Source: Kumtagia yinganensis (lineage in GTDB: Bacteria > Pseudomonadota > Alphaproteobacteria > Rhizobiales > Rhizobiaceae). From it: DNA of 64,000 nucleotides. The translations under genes were made by a program, and so were the position numbers. Shown one piece after another: positions 8,191 through 20,624 of the stretch; the first letter of the stretch is position 1; each line of letters starts with the position of its first letter. The stretch is taken from NCBI RefSeq assembly GCF_040081985.1, contig NZ_JBEBMH010000005.1:186001-250000 (forward strand), written 5' to 3'. Below the pieces are notes generated by a model. That model did not search any database and was not told the origin of the DNA. It worked only from the letters and a program-made list of their open reading frames with translations.

Positions 8191-10161
8191 TCAGTCGCCT
8201 TGGCTGTTCGCGGCGCTGGCGACCTTAAGCGCCGAGCCGTCCTTGTCTTCCCTGAGCAGGTCGTCGATGCGCTTGCGCTCGACCTGGAAGCGTTCGAGGT
8301 CTTCGCCCTTCAGCGCGCGGCCGGTAGGCAGGCGGACGCGCATTGGGTCGACCTTGGTGCCGTTGACGATCAATTCGAAATGCAGATGCGGTCCGGTGGA
8401 CAGGCCGGTCGTGCCGACGAAGCCGATCACCTGGCCCTGACGGACACGGACGCCGGGTTTTATGCCCTGCGCGATGGCGCTCTGGTGATTGTAGGACGTC
8501 TCGTAGCCGTTGGCGTGCCGCACGATTGTTTGTCGCCCGTAGCCGCCCGCCCAGCCGGACTTTTCCACCACGCCGTTGCCGGCGGCGATGATCGGCGTTC
8601 CGCGCGGCGCTGCCCAGTCGACACCTGTATGCATGCGGTTCAGGCCGAGGATCGGATGGTTGCGGCCGCCGAAGCCCGAGCGGAAGACGGCGTTGGGCAC
8701 CGGCTTGCGGATCAGGAACTGCTTCGAGCTGCGCCCTTCCTCGTCGAAATAGTCGCTGGAACCGTCAGGGAAGGCGAAGCGGTAGAATTTCTGGGCGACG
8801 CCGCTGAAATTGGTGGCGACATAGAGCAGTTCCGAATCGTCCGAAACCGCGTCGCTGTCGTCGGGCTGCGAGAAGAACACCTCGATCTGGTCGGACGGGC
8901 TTAGCCGGGACTGGAAGTCGACGTCGGAGGCGAGCAGCTTGATGAGCTGGCGCGTCATCGAGCGCGACATGCCGTAGGAATAGGCCGCCTGGTAGATGCC
9001 GTCATAGATCGAGGGCAGGGTGCCGCGCGCCGTGACGATCGGCGTGTCGTCGAAGGCGGTCTGCAGGCCGGGATTGGGTTCGGCTTCAGGCGTGGTGACG
9101 ATGGTGTTCTTGTCGTTGACGGCGACGGTGACGAGATGCTGGGTGCGGTCGTAGACGCCGAGCCGCACCATGCGGGCTTCCTCGCCGCGCACTTCCAGCC
9201 CCACGCAGAGCACGGTGCCGGCCTTGAGCGTCGTGGCGTTCAACCGGCCGGCGACGGCCGCCGCCATGTTTTTTGCGTCATCGCCGGCATAACCGGCATC
9301 GGCCAATGCCTCGGCCACGTCGCGGTCGCTGTTGAAGGGAACAATATCCTCGGCATAGGCAAGTTCATTGTCGACTTCGACGTTGCGAGGGGCGACCGAC
9401 ACATTCTCCTGCGTGATGCGGATGCCATAGGACGCCGCGGCCAGCGCCTGCGCATCGATCGAGTCGCCGAAACGCTGCGGGTCGACATAATGCAGGGCGG
9501 CGACCTGGATGGCGCCGTCGGTGAGACCGGCGCCGGTGGTGCGCACGACTTCCTCGACCTCGGAGGAGGTCAGGTCGCTCTTCTCGTCGAAAGCGGCCGT
9601 GGCGATCGGAAAATCGATCGTCTTCAGGCTCATCTCGCTTTCGATCTTCGAACCATAGATCTGCGCGCCCGTGGTCGCCGCGGCCGCGGCCGCCGCGGCG
9701 CCGTCCTCGGCGAAGACGGCGAGCGGATCGAAAGGCGGGTAGGCGCGGGTGGTCTTGTAGCCGGCGGCCAGCGGCATCTTGATCTGCACGAACGGCATCG
9801 TCTTGATGACGTCGCGGTCGCCGACGCGGGTCATCATCGACACTTCCATGCGCCGGCGGTTCTTTGCGCGCGCAACCTGGCGGGGAGGGACGAGCCGCGT
9901 CGTCTTGGCCTCCTCTCCACCACCGCCGTCCTGCACCAAGGCGAGGTCGGCGATTTCAGGCGGGGTGGCAAGTTGCTCACGACCGTCGAGGGCAACCACC
10001 AATGCCACGCCCATCAGGACGGTCGAGGTGACGCCGGTCAGGAATGTGCCGGTCAGCCAGCGCGCGGAAACCTCCCGGCGATCCGGCGGACCGCTGCGTC
10101 CGTCCGCGATCAGCGGCGGGTCGTTGCCGAGTTCGGCTATGGTCAACTCGGTCTCTTGCAT
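8191..10161 (-). CDS. M23 family metallopeptidase (LytM-like), membrane-anchored
   Basis: 656 aa. One N-terminal membrane segment (FLTGVTSTVLMGVALVVALD) anchors a large periplasmic part. The C-terminal M23 domain carries SGFGGRNHPILGLNRMHTGV-D, the Gly-rich GWAGGYGRQTIVRHANGY, and GPHLHFE, giving the zinc ligands H, D and HxH. The family cleaves peptidoglycan cross-bridges or activates amidases. The ~400-residue middle region resembles the LysM/OapA-like N-domains of long M23 proteins. The ATG at 10161 (MQETELTIAELG) was chosen because upstream residues look non-coding; no strong ribosome site is visible and TTG/GTG starts up to 10278 are possible. It is divergent from the rRNA operon. Confidence 0.88.
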   Translation of the reverse strand: MQETELTIAELGNDPPLIADGRSGPPDRREVSARWLTGTFLTGVTSTVLMGVALVVALDGREQLATPPEIADLALVQDGGGGEEAKTTRLVPPRQVARAKNRRRMEVSMMTRVGDRDVIKTMPFVQIKMPLAAGYKTTRAYPPFDPLAVFAEDGAAAAAAAATTGAQIYGSKIESEMSLKTIDFPIATAAFDEKSDLTSSEVEEVVRTTGAGLTDGAIQVAALHYVDPQRFGDSIDAQALAAASYGIRITQENVSVAPRNVEVDNELAYAEDIVPFNSDRDVAEALADAGYAGDDAKNMAAAVAGRLNATTLKAGTVLCVGLEVRGEEARMVRLGVYDRTQHLVTVAVNDKNTIVTTPEAEPNPGLQTAFDDTPIVTARGTLPSIYDGIYQAAYSYGMSRSMTRQLIKLLASDVDFQSRLSPSDQIEVFFSQPDDSDAVSDDSELLYVATNFSGVAQKFYRFAFPDGSSDYFDEEGRSSKQFLIRKPVPNAVFRSGFGGRNHPILGLNRMHTGVDWAAPRGTPIIAAGNGVVEKSGWAGGYGRQTIVRHANGYETSYNHQSAIAQGIKPGVRVRQGQVIGFVGTTGLSTGPHLHFELIVNGTKVDPMRVRLPTGRALKGEDLERFQVERKRIDDLLREDKDGSALKVASAANSQGD

Positions 10162-10840
10162 TCCGCGGGCGGATTTCCCCGATGGGTCGGTCGTCTTTTT
10201 TGTTGGCCACGACAATTGCCCGCCGGGGCCGCGGAAGTCAACGAAGGGTGTCCGGTTGCCACAGCGCCTTCGTCGCACTTCTTCCGATTCATATATCGAT
10301 ATGGTCGGTGGTGCGAAGCCGAGGACTGGGACGCCAATGCGGCGGCAATAGGGCTCCGGCGCGGCGGCGTTTTGTCCGGGTTCGCCGTGCCTCCTTCTCA
10401 GACACTGATTTCACGATCACTTGCCCGACCGCGCGAAAGAGCCCGTAGAGCGGGATCTGTCCATTCTCGCAGCCGTCGCATCGGCGAGCCGCCTTTTTCT
10501 TTCATGACCTCACGCATGGAATTCTTCGATCCGCATTCCTGGCCCGGTGCAACGGAAGGAAGAGCGAGATGCCGATGGCGTGGGGCGAGGGGGCAATGGC
10601 GGGAACGGAATCAGATTGAACGGATACCGGAACACGCTGGTCGATCCAGGATCAAACCGCAAAGCCGGCCGGCGCGGAAACACATAGCCGGTTACCTGTT
10701 CGGGAATCGGCCTGTAGTCAAAAAAGCGTTCGAAACCGGGCTGTTGGGCGGCATCTGCTTTGCCGGGTCAGGGTTGACGCAGGGGCCGAAAGGAATTGCG
10801 GGTGCTGTCGTAAAAAATTCAAAAAAGTCCGGAATCGCAG

Positions 10841-10870
10841 TTGACAGTTTGAAGCGCCGGCGACTATATA
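10841..10870 (+). promoter_or_regulatory. rRNA operon promoter (-35/-10)
   Basis: TTGACA at 10841-10846 and TATATA at 10865-10870, separated by 18 bp, preceded by an A/T-rich stretch (TAAAAAATTCAAAAAAG) at 10811-10827 that could act as an UP element. It lies about 405 bp before the mature 16S 5' end. Confidence 0.75.
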
Positions 10871-11025
10871 CGCCTCACCAACGACGGCGGCGACGCTGCT
10901 GGCGACGAAGAAGTTCGCTTCTGTGTATCGCTGAGTTGGCCGAAATCAAGAGAGCCGCGTAAGCGACACTCGACGGGCCCGAAGCCAAGAGCGGATTGGG
11001 CCACGACATTGCGTTTTGCGGTGTC

Positions 11026-11037
11026 TGTTCTTTGACA
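11026..11037 (+). promoter_or_regulatory. boxA antitermination element in rRNA leader
   Basis: TGTTCTTTGACA matches the boxA pattern (TGYTCTTTRACA) used for Nus-factor antitermination of rRNA transcripts. It sits between the promoter and 16S, as expected. Confidence 0.65.
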
Positions 11038-11276
11038 ACTGAAGATTGAAGAAAGAGAAACGTGGGCGGCAGAGTCTGCTGAACCTTTTTCCCGCCAGGG
11101 GAATTGGTTCGAACGAGACTTTGGCGGTACACGTTTCTGGTGAGAATAAGTCTACCAGGGTGCGGATCGTTGCAAGACGGTTTGGCATCCAGGTGTGAAT
11201 GTTCTCGTCAATTCAAGCGTGACCAGATTGCGTCGGCTTATGCCGATGCGACGAACAAGCCAAATCAAAGTCTTAC

Positions 11277-13049
<1,773 letters not shown>

Positions 13050-13126
13050 GGGCTTGTAGCTCAGTTGGTTAGAGCGCGCGCTTGATAAGCGTGAGGTCGG
13101 AGGTTCAAGTCCTCCCAGGCCCACCA
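13050..13126 (+). tRNA. tRNA-Ile (GAT)
   Basis: 77-nt cloverleaf starting GGGCTTGTAGCTCAGTTGG, anticodon loop TTGATAA (anticodon GAT), T-arm GGTTCAAGTCC, and an encoded 3' CCA. Acceptor stem GGGCTTG pairs with CAGGCCC through one G-T pair. Standard position between 16S and 23S. Confidence 0.97.
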
Positions 13127-13137
13127 TCCTTTCCTGC

Positions 13138-13184
13138 GCGCATGATCCCAAAAAGTTGCAGACTTTTTGGATGAGATTATGCGC
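13138..13184. repeat. Palindromic repeat element between the two spacer tRNAs
   Basis: Imperfect 47-bp palindrome: outer arms GCGCATGATC and GATTATGCGC, inner arms CCAAAAAGT and ACTTTTTGG, loop TGCAG. Palindromes built on GCGCATGATCC with an A-rich arm are a familiar interspersed unit in rhizobial genomes. Here one copy lies inside the rRNA spacer. Confidence 0.7.
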
Positions 13185-13201
13185 CAAGACACAAGGTATC
13201 A

Positions 13202-13277
13202 GGGGCCGTAGCTCAGCTGGGAGAGCGCCTGCTTTGCAAGCAGGATGTCGTCGGTTCGATCCCGTCCGGCTCCACCA
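13202..13277 (+). tRNA. tRNA-Ala (TGC)
   Basis: 76-nt cloverleaf: acceptor GGGGCCG/CGGCTCC with one G-T pair, D-arm GCTCAGCTGGGAGAGC, anticodon loop TTTGCAA (anticodon TGC), T-arm GGTTCGATCCC, encoded CCA. Standard rRNA-spacer tRNA. Confidence 0.97.
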
Positions 13278-13663
13278 TCACCTGGTGTCGAGAGGATGGA
13301 AAAAAGATCATTCGCATAAAGGGTTTGCGGCAAGCTGAAAAAAGCTTTCCGCCTGTTCTGCATGACATCGTAAAGAGAAGATTTGTTCGGGTTCCGTGTT
13401 CGGAGCCTGGCCCTGGAAGGTCCATAACCTTCCGTAACTGGCTGGGTGATGATGGATACGGTTCGTCGCCGTGGACGCTCAATCCGCGGCACATGATGGG
13501 TAAGCCTAACCGCGCCCCCGGACCGATCTCGAGAAGCTGGTCTTTTTGTGCCAATTCCATCCGGCAGCCTTCGGGTGTCGTGTCGTGGCGACAATCTCTT
13601 CGAGATTGCGCCGGGCGCGACAAACCCTTCGGGTTTGCGCGGTGGGCATTGGCAATGAGAACG
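13278..13663 (+). other. tRNA-Ala - 23S internal transcribed spacer
   Basis: 386-nt spacer. The stretch 13588-13640 holds two tandem hairpins with TTC loops (CAATCTC/GAGATTG and CAAACCC/GGGTTTG). GAGAACGATCAAG at its 3' end pairs with the sequence after 23S (CTTGATCGTTCTC) to form the RNase III processing stem. No gene is seen. Confidence 0.7.
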
Positions 13664-16532
<2,869 letters not shown>

Positions 16533-16813
16533 CGTTCTCATTCTCAATGCCCATCCGATGAAATCGGATGGTTGATCTCTTGTCCTCGCGGCCGCATCGG
16601 CTGGCTCGCGCCAGCCTGGCCTCCGGACGGGGCGCGGCATAGGCCGCGACGCGCAGTCGCGCTTGCGAAGCTTCGCTTCGGGGGCGACTATCGCGGACAA
16701 AGGCACGGAAAGACAGGCGGACAGCGCGAGAGGCGCCGAATAAGAAACCCTATGTACTGGTGGTCCAGCCGCTTTTCGTACAACAAACTTCTCGAAACAA
16801 CATGCTTTTCGCC
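16533..16813 (+). other. 23S - 5S spacer with structured element
   Basis: 281-nt spacer. The stretch 16573-16686 is a second copy of the structured element of the 16S-tRNA spacer, with hairpins GGCTGG/CCAGCC, GCGC/GCGC (loop AGTC) and CGAAG/CTTCG (loop CTTCG). No gene is seen. Confidence 0.7.
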
Positions 16814-16931
16814 GACCTGGTGGTCATGGCGGAGCGGCTGCACCCGATCCCATTCCGAACTCGGCCGTGAAACGCTCCAGCGCTGATGGTACTTCGTCTC
16901 AAGACGCGGGAGAGTAAGTCGCTGCCAGGTC
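16814..16931 (+). rRNA. rrf: 5S ribosomal RNA
   Basis: About 118 nt. GACCTGG at the 5' end pairs with CCAGGTC at the 3' end. Internal landmarks CGGCTGCACCCGATCCCATT, CCGAACTCGG and GGTACTTCGTCTCAAG are typical alphaproteobacterial 5S sequence. It lies downstream of 23S in the same operon. Confidence 0.95.
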
Positions 16932-16977
16932 TGCGAAACGCATGAAAATCTTCTCCTTACGAAAAACCCGCCCAAAA

Positions 16978-17008
16978 GGCGGCCAGGGCCGCCCTCAAGC
17001 GGCCTTTT
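16978..17008 (+). terminator. Possible terminator or processing hairpin between 5S and tRNA-fMet
   Basis: GGCGGCC (16978-16984) and GGCCGCC (16987-16993) form a tight stem, followed after 11 nt by TTTT. The U-run is short and displaced, and a co-transcribed tRNA follows, so this may be a processing stem rather than the operon end. Confidence 0.35.
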
Positions 17009-17054
17009 CTGTTTGCAGAACCATGCTTCGTAGGCAAACGCCTACACTTGGTGG

Positions 17055-17131
<77 letters not shown>

Positions 17132-17454
17132 AACCCTTCCAAAATCAGCTCCCACGGCCCCCCTCGCCAGGGCTTCTTATGGCCGGCCATGCTCTCGTGC
17201 CGAGGTGGAGCAGCCTTCCCGCGGGTAGCCCGTCGTCCTGCGGACCACCAAAACCTTCCAGGCGCAAACCGGCTTCCACGCTGGTGACCGGTCGTTTGCG
17301 GGCTCACGAACCCAAAGCCAAATCGCGCCCCAAATCTCATATGCCGGCGACGACTGGTTCAGAACGACTTCCGAGAGGGGGGTAGGTGGTGTTTGCCGAC
17401 CATGCCGGTGACAGCGGTGGCCCAAAGGGCCACCTCAAGTCCACGCTTTCGCGA
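17132..17454. other. Intergenic region, no gene recognised
   Basis: 323 bp between tRNA-fMet and the convergent ABC permease gene. A perfect 8-bp hairpin GGTGGCCC-AAA-GGGCCACC lies at 17416-17434, just beyond the permease stop; without a T-run on either strand it is at best a weak terminator. GGTGGAGCAGCC near 17203 resembles part of the neighbouring tRNA but no cloverleaf forms. Confidence 0.5.
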
Positions 17455-18291
17455 TCACCGTTGAGCCCGACGCATCCTCTGTTCCAGCGCGCGGAGCATC
17501 AGCGACAGGCTGACCGTCAGCAGGAGGTAGATGTAGGCGACGATCGAATAGGTTTCGAAAAAGCGGAACGAGCCGGCCGAGTAGATTTTTCCCATCTGGG
17601 TGATGTCGGCGACGCCCAGAACCGAGACGAAGGACGAGTCCTTCACCATGGTGACGAAATCGTTGCCGAGCGGCGGTAAAATGGTGCGCATGGCCTGCGG
17701 GAAGACGATCAGGCGGAAACGCTGGCTGCGCGACAGGCCGAGCGCCTTGGCCGCCTCGATCTGGCCGAAGTCCACCGCCTGGATGCCGGCGCGGAACACT
17801 TCCGCGATGAAGGCACCGTAGCCGATGGTCAGTGCGATGATGGCGCGCCACAGCAGCGACACATCGCGCACCATGAGTTCGCCGACCAGACCGGCCTCCC
17901 TGAGCGGCGCCATAACGGCGTTCCACAGCGCCACGAAGGCGGGAACGCCGGCAAAGGCGATCCAGAACAGAAGCACGAGGAAGGGGATGCCCCGGCAGAG
18001 TTCCGTGTAGAAGCGGGCGATCTGCCTGAGCCAGACGGAGTTCGAAAGCGCCATCAGGGCAAGGCACAAGCCCAGCGCGGAAGCCAGGGTGAAACCGACA
18101 ATGGTCACATAGATGGTGATCCATGTTCCCTGGACCACGGTCATGAAAATCTGGCTGTAGAGGTCGCTTGCCGCGATGGCGATTGCCGCGGCGATCGCCA
18201 TCAGGATCAGGGCGACCAGCCAGTATGGGAAATCCTGCTTGCCGGTGCGGGCCGGCCGAACGCGGCCGGCCGCTATGCCTCCTGCTGGCAT
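17455..18291 (-). CDS. Polar amino-acid ABC transporter permease (HisM/GlnP type)
   Basis: 278-aa inner-membrane permease with about five to six membrane segments. The family signature EAAKALGLSRSQRFRLIVFP (EAA loop, contacts the ATPase) is clear, as is the typical QGTWITIYVTI segment near the N-terminus. Subunit of an importer for polar amino acids or related compounds; it works with the binding protein encoded just upstream. ATG at 18291 follows GGAGGAA very closely (2-nt spacing), so a TTG at 18300 or another nearby start is possible. No ATPase gene and no second permease lie next to it, so the ATPase must come from elsewhere. Confidence 0.9.
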   Translation of the reverse strand: MPAGGIAAGRVRPARTGKQDFPYWLVALILMAIAAAIAIAASDLYSQIFMTVVQGTWITIYVTIVGFTLASALGLCLALMALSNSVWLRQIARFYTELCRGIPFLVLLFWIAFAGVPAFVALWNAVMAPLREAGLVGELMVRDVSLLWRAIIALTIGYGAFIAEVFRAGIQAVDFGQIEAAKALGLSRSQRFRLIVFPQAMRTILPPLGNDFVTMVKDSSFVSVLGVADITQMGKIYSAGSFRFFETYSIVAYIYLLLTVSLSLMLRALEQRMRRAQR

Positions 18292-18329
18292 TTCCTCCAA
18301 GATTGTCTATCCGGCCGTTATGTCGAGAT

Positions 18330-19121
18330 TTAAGGCTTGTAGTCGACGAACCACTTTTGCGTCAGCCGGTCGAAGGTGCCGTCGGCCTTCAGCGCGGCGA
18401 TGCCGGCGTTGATCGGCGCGACCAGGTCTGAACCCTTCGGGAAGATGAAGCCGAATTCCTCGGCCTGCAGCGGCGCGCCGATCAGCTTCAGCTTGCCGCC
18501 GGAAGCGGCGGACAGCGCCTTGCCGGCTGCGCTGTCTGTCAGCACCAGGTCGACGTCGCCGGCCTGGAGCGCGGCGACGGTCGAGGCGAAGGTGTCCATG
18601 AGCTTGATGCGCGGGTTCTGCTCATTGCCGTCGAGCACATTGTAGACGGCGACGTAGAAGGGCGAGGTGCCGGCCTGCGCGCCGACCAGCAGCTTTTCGT
18701 CGGCGGCGAAGCTCTTCGCATCGGTGAAGCGGCTTTCATCGCCGCGCACCAGCATGAAGATTTCGGAGAGCATGTAGGGATCGGAGAAGTCGACCTTCTC
18801 CTTACGGTCGTCCTTGATGGTGATGCCGGTCATGCCCATGTCGTACTGCTTGTCGGACACGGCCTGGATCATCGCGTCCCAGGAGGTGTTCTGGTAGTCG
18901 GCCGTGAAATTCAGCTTCTTCGACAGCGCCTCGATCGCGTCATACTCCCAGCCGACCGGCTTGCCCGTCTTGGGGTCGACGAACTGCAGCGGGAAATAGG
19001 CGTTCTCGGTGACGATCACGATTTTCTTGCCGCCGAGATCGGGCAGCGCCTGGGCGAAGGCGGCGAGCGGAAACAGCATGAGGGCCGCCAGCGCTGCCAG
19101 AAGAAATTTTACGCGGTTCAT
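18330..19121 (-). CDS. Periplasmic amino-acid-binding protein of ABC transporter (SBP family 3)
   Basis: 263 aa. Signal peptide at residues 1 to ~24 (FLLAALAALMLFPLAAFAQA). The mature part has the family 3 features: VTENAYFPLQFVDPKTGKP-GWEYDAIEAL, YDMGMTGITIKDDRKEKVDF (the ligand-binding signature), and a C-terminal FDRLTQKWFVDYKP. Binds a polar amino acid or small cation in the periplasm for the permease encoded 38 bp downstream. AGGAGGGCATCC before the ATG decides the start. The ligand is not predictable from sequence alone. Confidence 0.92.
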   Translation of the reverse strand: MNRVKFLLAALAALMLFPLAAFAQALPDLGGKKIVIVTENAYFPLQFVDPKTGKPVGWEYDAIEALSKKLNFTADYQNTSWDAMIQAVSDKQYDMGMTGITIKDDRKEKVDFSDPYMLSEIFMLVRGDESRFTDAKSFAADEKLLVGAQAGTSPFYVAVYNVLDGNEQNPRIKLMDTFASTVAALQAGDVDLVLTDSAAGKALSAASGGKLKLIGAPLQAEEFGFIFPKGSDLVAPINAGIAALKADGTFDRLTQKWFVDYKP

Positions 19122-19351
19122 GGATGCCCTCCTGAGACGCTGCTGCCGTGACCGGCGGAGTTTTGGCGACTTTAGCGGGCTGCGGCAAGGTTGCAAGCCA
19201 CCGGCATCGCGCGGAAAAACCGATTGCCGGTTTCGATTGCCTTTTCCGGTGGAGATCCGGAAAATCCTCGCAAAACTCGTACGCGCTATCTGACTTGCGG
19301 TTAGTCCACCCGCAAGCGGCTCAGGACGTCAAAAATGTAGTGGCCCATGTG

Positions 19352-19663
19352 TCAGGATTGTCGTGGCATGCTCGAAGGATCACGAGCACCATGACGAATG
19401 GCGTGAATGATGATCTCGGTATCGGTAACTTCGTAGAAAATCAGATAAGGAAAGGGAGGGGTGGTCAACCGCCTGATGGTAGGGTCATCAGTTCGCCTAC
19501 CAACAAATGCCTGCTCCGGAAGCTGGTCTATCAGAGCTTTGATACGCTCCCGGACACGGCGCGCTCCTTGCTGAGAACGCGGATCGAGATAGCTGGCAAG
19601 TTCTCGCAGATCGGCAAGCGCAACCGTCGTATATCGGACTCTCACCGGCCGAAGCCGGCCCAT
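19352..19663 (-). CDS. ParE/RelE-family toxin
   Basis: 103 aa. Features of the ParE/RelE superfamily: N-terminal VRYTTVALADLRELASYLD, the middle RVRERIKALIDQLPEQAFVG, RRLTTPPFPYLIFYEV, and EIIIHAIRHGARDP at the C-terminus (the IxIxxIxHxxR motif). ParE members inhibit gyrase while RelE members cleave mRNA; the sequence looks closer to ParE. The ATG overlaps the end of the antitoxin gene by 22 bp, so the two are translated together. Confidence 0.88.
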   Translation of the reverse strand: MGRLRPVRVRYTTVALADLRELASYLDPRSQQGARRVRERIKALIDQLPEQAFVGRRTDDPTIRRLTTPPFPYLIFYEVTDTEIIIHAIRHGARDPSSMPRQS

Positions 19664-19869
19664 GCGGCCTGGACCTCTTCATCGGTCGCGAATTCGCCGC
19701 GCGCGGCGGCGGCCTTTGATGCCGCGATGGCTGCCCGCTCCGAAGCAGACAGAGGCACAGGCTCCTGCTCAGCGTCGGCAAGACGTAGCAGGAGGCGTGC
19801 AAGTTCGTCCTGGTGATCAGGGGTAAGGGCGCGGACGCGCTCGACTGCCTTTTCCAATAGCTTTGTCAT
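19642..19869 (-). CDS. Antitoxin partner of the ParE/RelE-type toxin
   Basis: 75 aa, acidic, of the short type often encoded before ParE/RelE toxins: a helical N-terminus (LLEKAVERVRALTPDHQDEL-A) and a C-terminal toxin-binding tail with FATDEEVQAAWAGFG. The first ORF of the pair, overlapping the toxin start by 22 bp. An inverted repeat upstream (19882-19907) is the likely self-regulatory operator. Assignment rests on gene order and composition more than on a strong domain. Confidence 0.8.
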   Translation of the reverse strand: MTKLLEKAVERVRALTPDHQDELARLLLRLADAEQEPVPLSASERAAIAASKAAAARGEFATDEEVQAAWAGFGR

Positions 19870-19881
19870 AGCCCGAATATG

Positions 19882-19907
19882 CGCTTCTTTTCCGCATAAA
19901 AGAAGCG
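19882..19907 (-). promoter_or_regulatory. Putative toxin-antitoxin operator
   Basis: Perfect 10-bp inverted repeat CGCTTCTTTT / AAAAGAAGCG around the 6-bp centre CCGCAT, lying 13-38 bp upstream of the antitoxin ATG. Position and symmetry fit autoregulation by the antitoxin or the complex. Confidence 0.65.
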
Positions 19908-19941
19908 AAGGTCGAAAACTTCTCGCGAATATCGAGATATG

Positions 19942-20523
19942 TCATGTCCGCCGCACCTCCAGCACCGTGCCGCGCGACAGATGCGGCAGCAGCCGCGCCA
20001 TGACCCGGGCTGTCACCGCCACGCAGCCCTGCGTCGGCGAAAAATCGGGGCGGGCGAGGTGGAAGAAGATGGCGCTCCCACGTCCGCGTCGGCGCGGAAC
20101 AATGTTCCAGTCGAGCACGATGCAATAATCGTAGAGCGGGTCGGCGCGCCGCATCGTCTCATGGCTCGCCGCATAGGGCATCTTTACGGGACGATTGTAG
20201 TTGCGGTCGTCCGGCACCTCGCACCAGCCGAGATCGGCTGATATCGCCTCCATCACCAGCCTTGTGCCGCCGATGCGGATATGGTCGTTGCGAAAATAAC
20301 CGCCGAGCAGGCGCATGCGGCTGAGTGGCGTCGCGCCGTCGCCTTCGCGCTTGTTCGCGGAAATGCCGCCGCGCCCCAGCGCGCAGGGAAAGACGTTCTG
20401 GCCAGCCTGCAACAGGCCTTGTGTCGGCACGCCCGGACGTGGCCGGACGACGAGCCGGGAGAGGCCCGCCGCCCCTGTTCCAAATGACTGCTTGCGCTCA
20501 CGTTTTTTGGAGTATGATCGCAT
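19942..20523 (-). CDS. Short L,D-transpeptidase (YkuD-like) family protein
   Basis: 193 aa. Core segments: VVRPRPGVPTQGLLQAGQ, FPCALGRGGISANKREGDGA, YDYCIVLDWN, and the active-site region AIFFHLARPDFSPTQGCVAV, giving His and the catalytic Cys in place of the usual SHGC. This short YkuD-like family is common in Rhizobiales. No signal peptide is visible, so a cytoplasmic location or a missed start is possible. The start is the nearest ATG (20523) with no clear ribosome site; ATG at 20574 is an alternative. It is divergent from the CenR-like regulator, an envelope regulator in relatives, which suggests shared control. Confidence 0.75.
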   Translation of the reverse strand: MRSYSKKRERKQSFGTGAAGLSRLVVRPRPGVPTQGLLQAGQNVFPCALGRGGISANKREGDGATPLSRMRLLGGYFRNDHIRIGGTRLVMEAISADLGWCEVPDDRNYNRPVKMPYAASHETMRRADPLYDYCIVLDWNIVPRRRGRGSAIFFHLARPDFSPTQGCVAVTARVMARLLPHLSRGTVLEVRRT

Positions 20524-20624
20524 GTGCCGACAAATCACCGTGATCGGACTAGTTTGTCGGCGGAGGTTCCGCATAAACGGGCGGCGGTCAACCGAATTAT
20601 GCTTGCAGGACAACGGACTGGATC

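Larger units (their letters stand above)
10162..11276 (+). promoter_or_regulatory. Gene-free region upstream of and leading into the rRNA operon
   Basis: About 1.1 kb without a credible coding region. The left part (10162-10830) should hold the promoter of the M23 gene; nothing else is recognised there. From 10841 the sequence is the rRNA operon promoter and leader, with a boxA-like element. Composition becomes less GC-rich near 10800-10870, as expected at a strong promoter. Confidence 0.6.

Noticed and set aside
9136..10962. Long plus-strand reading frame opposite the M23 peptidase gene
   Set aside because: Antisense to a well-supported M23 gene with clear motifs; its translation is Arg/Gly/His-rich with no family features. 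GC-rich DNA gives such shadows.
17195..17235. tRNA-like piece (GGTGGAGCAGCC...) after tRNA-fMet
   Set aside because: A dozen bases resemble the D-arm of the neighbouring tRNA, but no anticodon stem, T-arm or acceptor pairing can be formed, so neither a tRNA nor a clear attachment site is supported.
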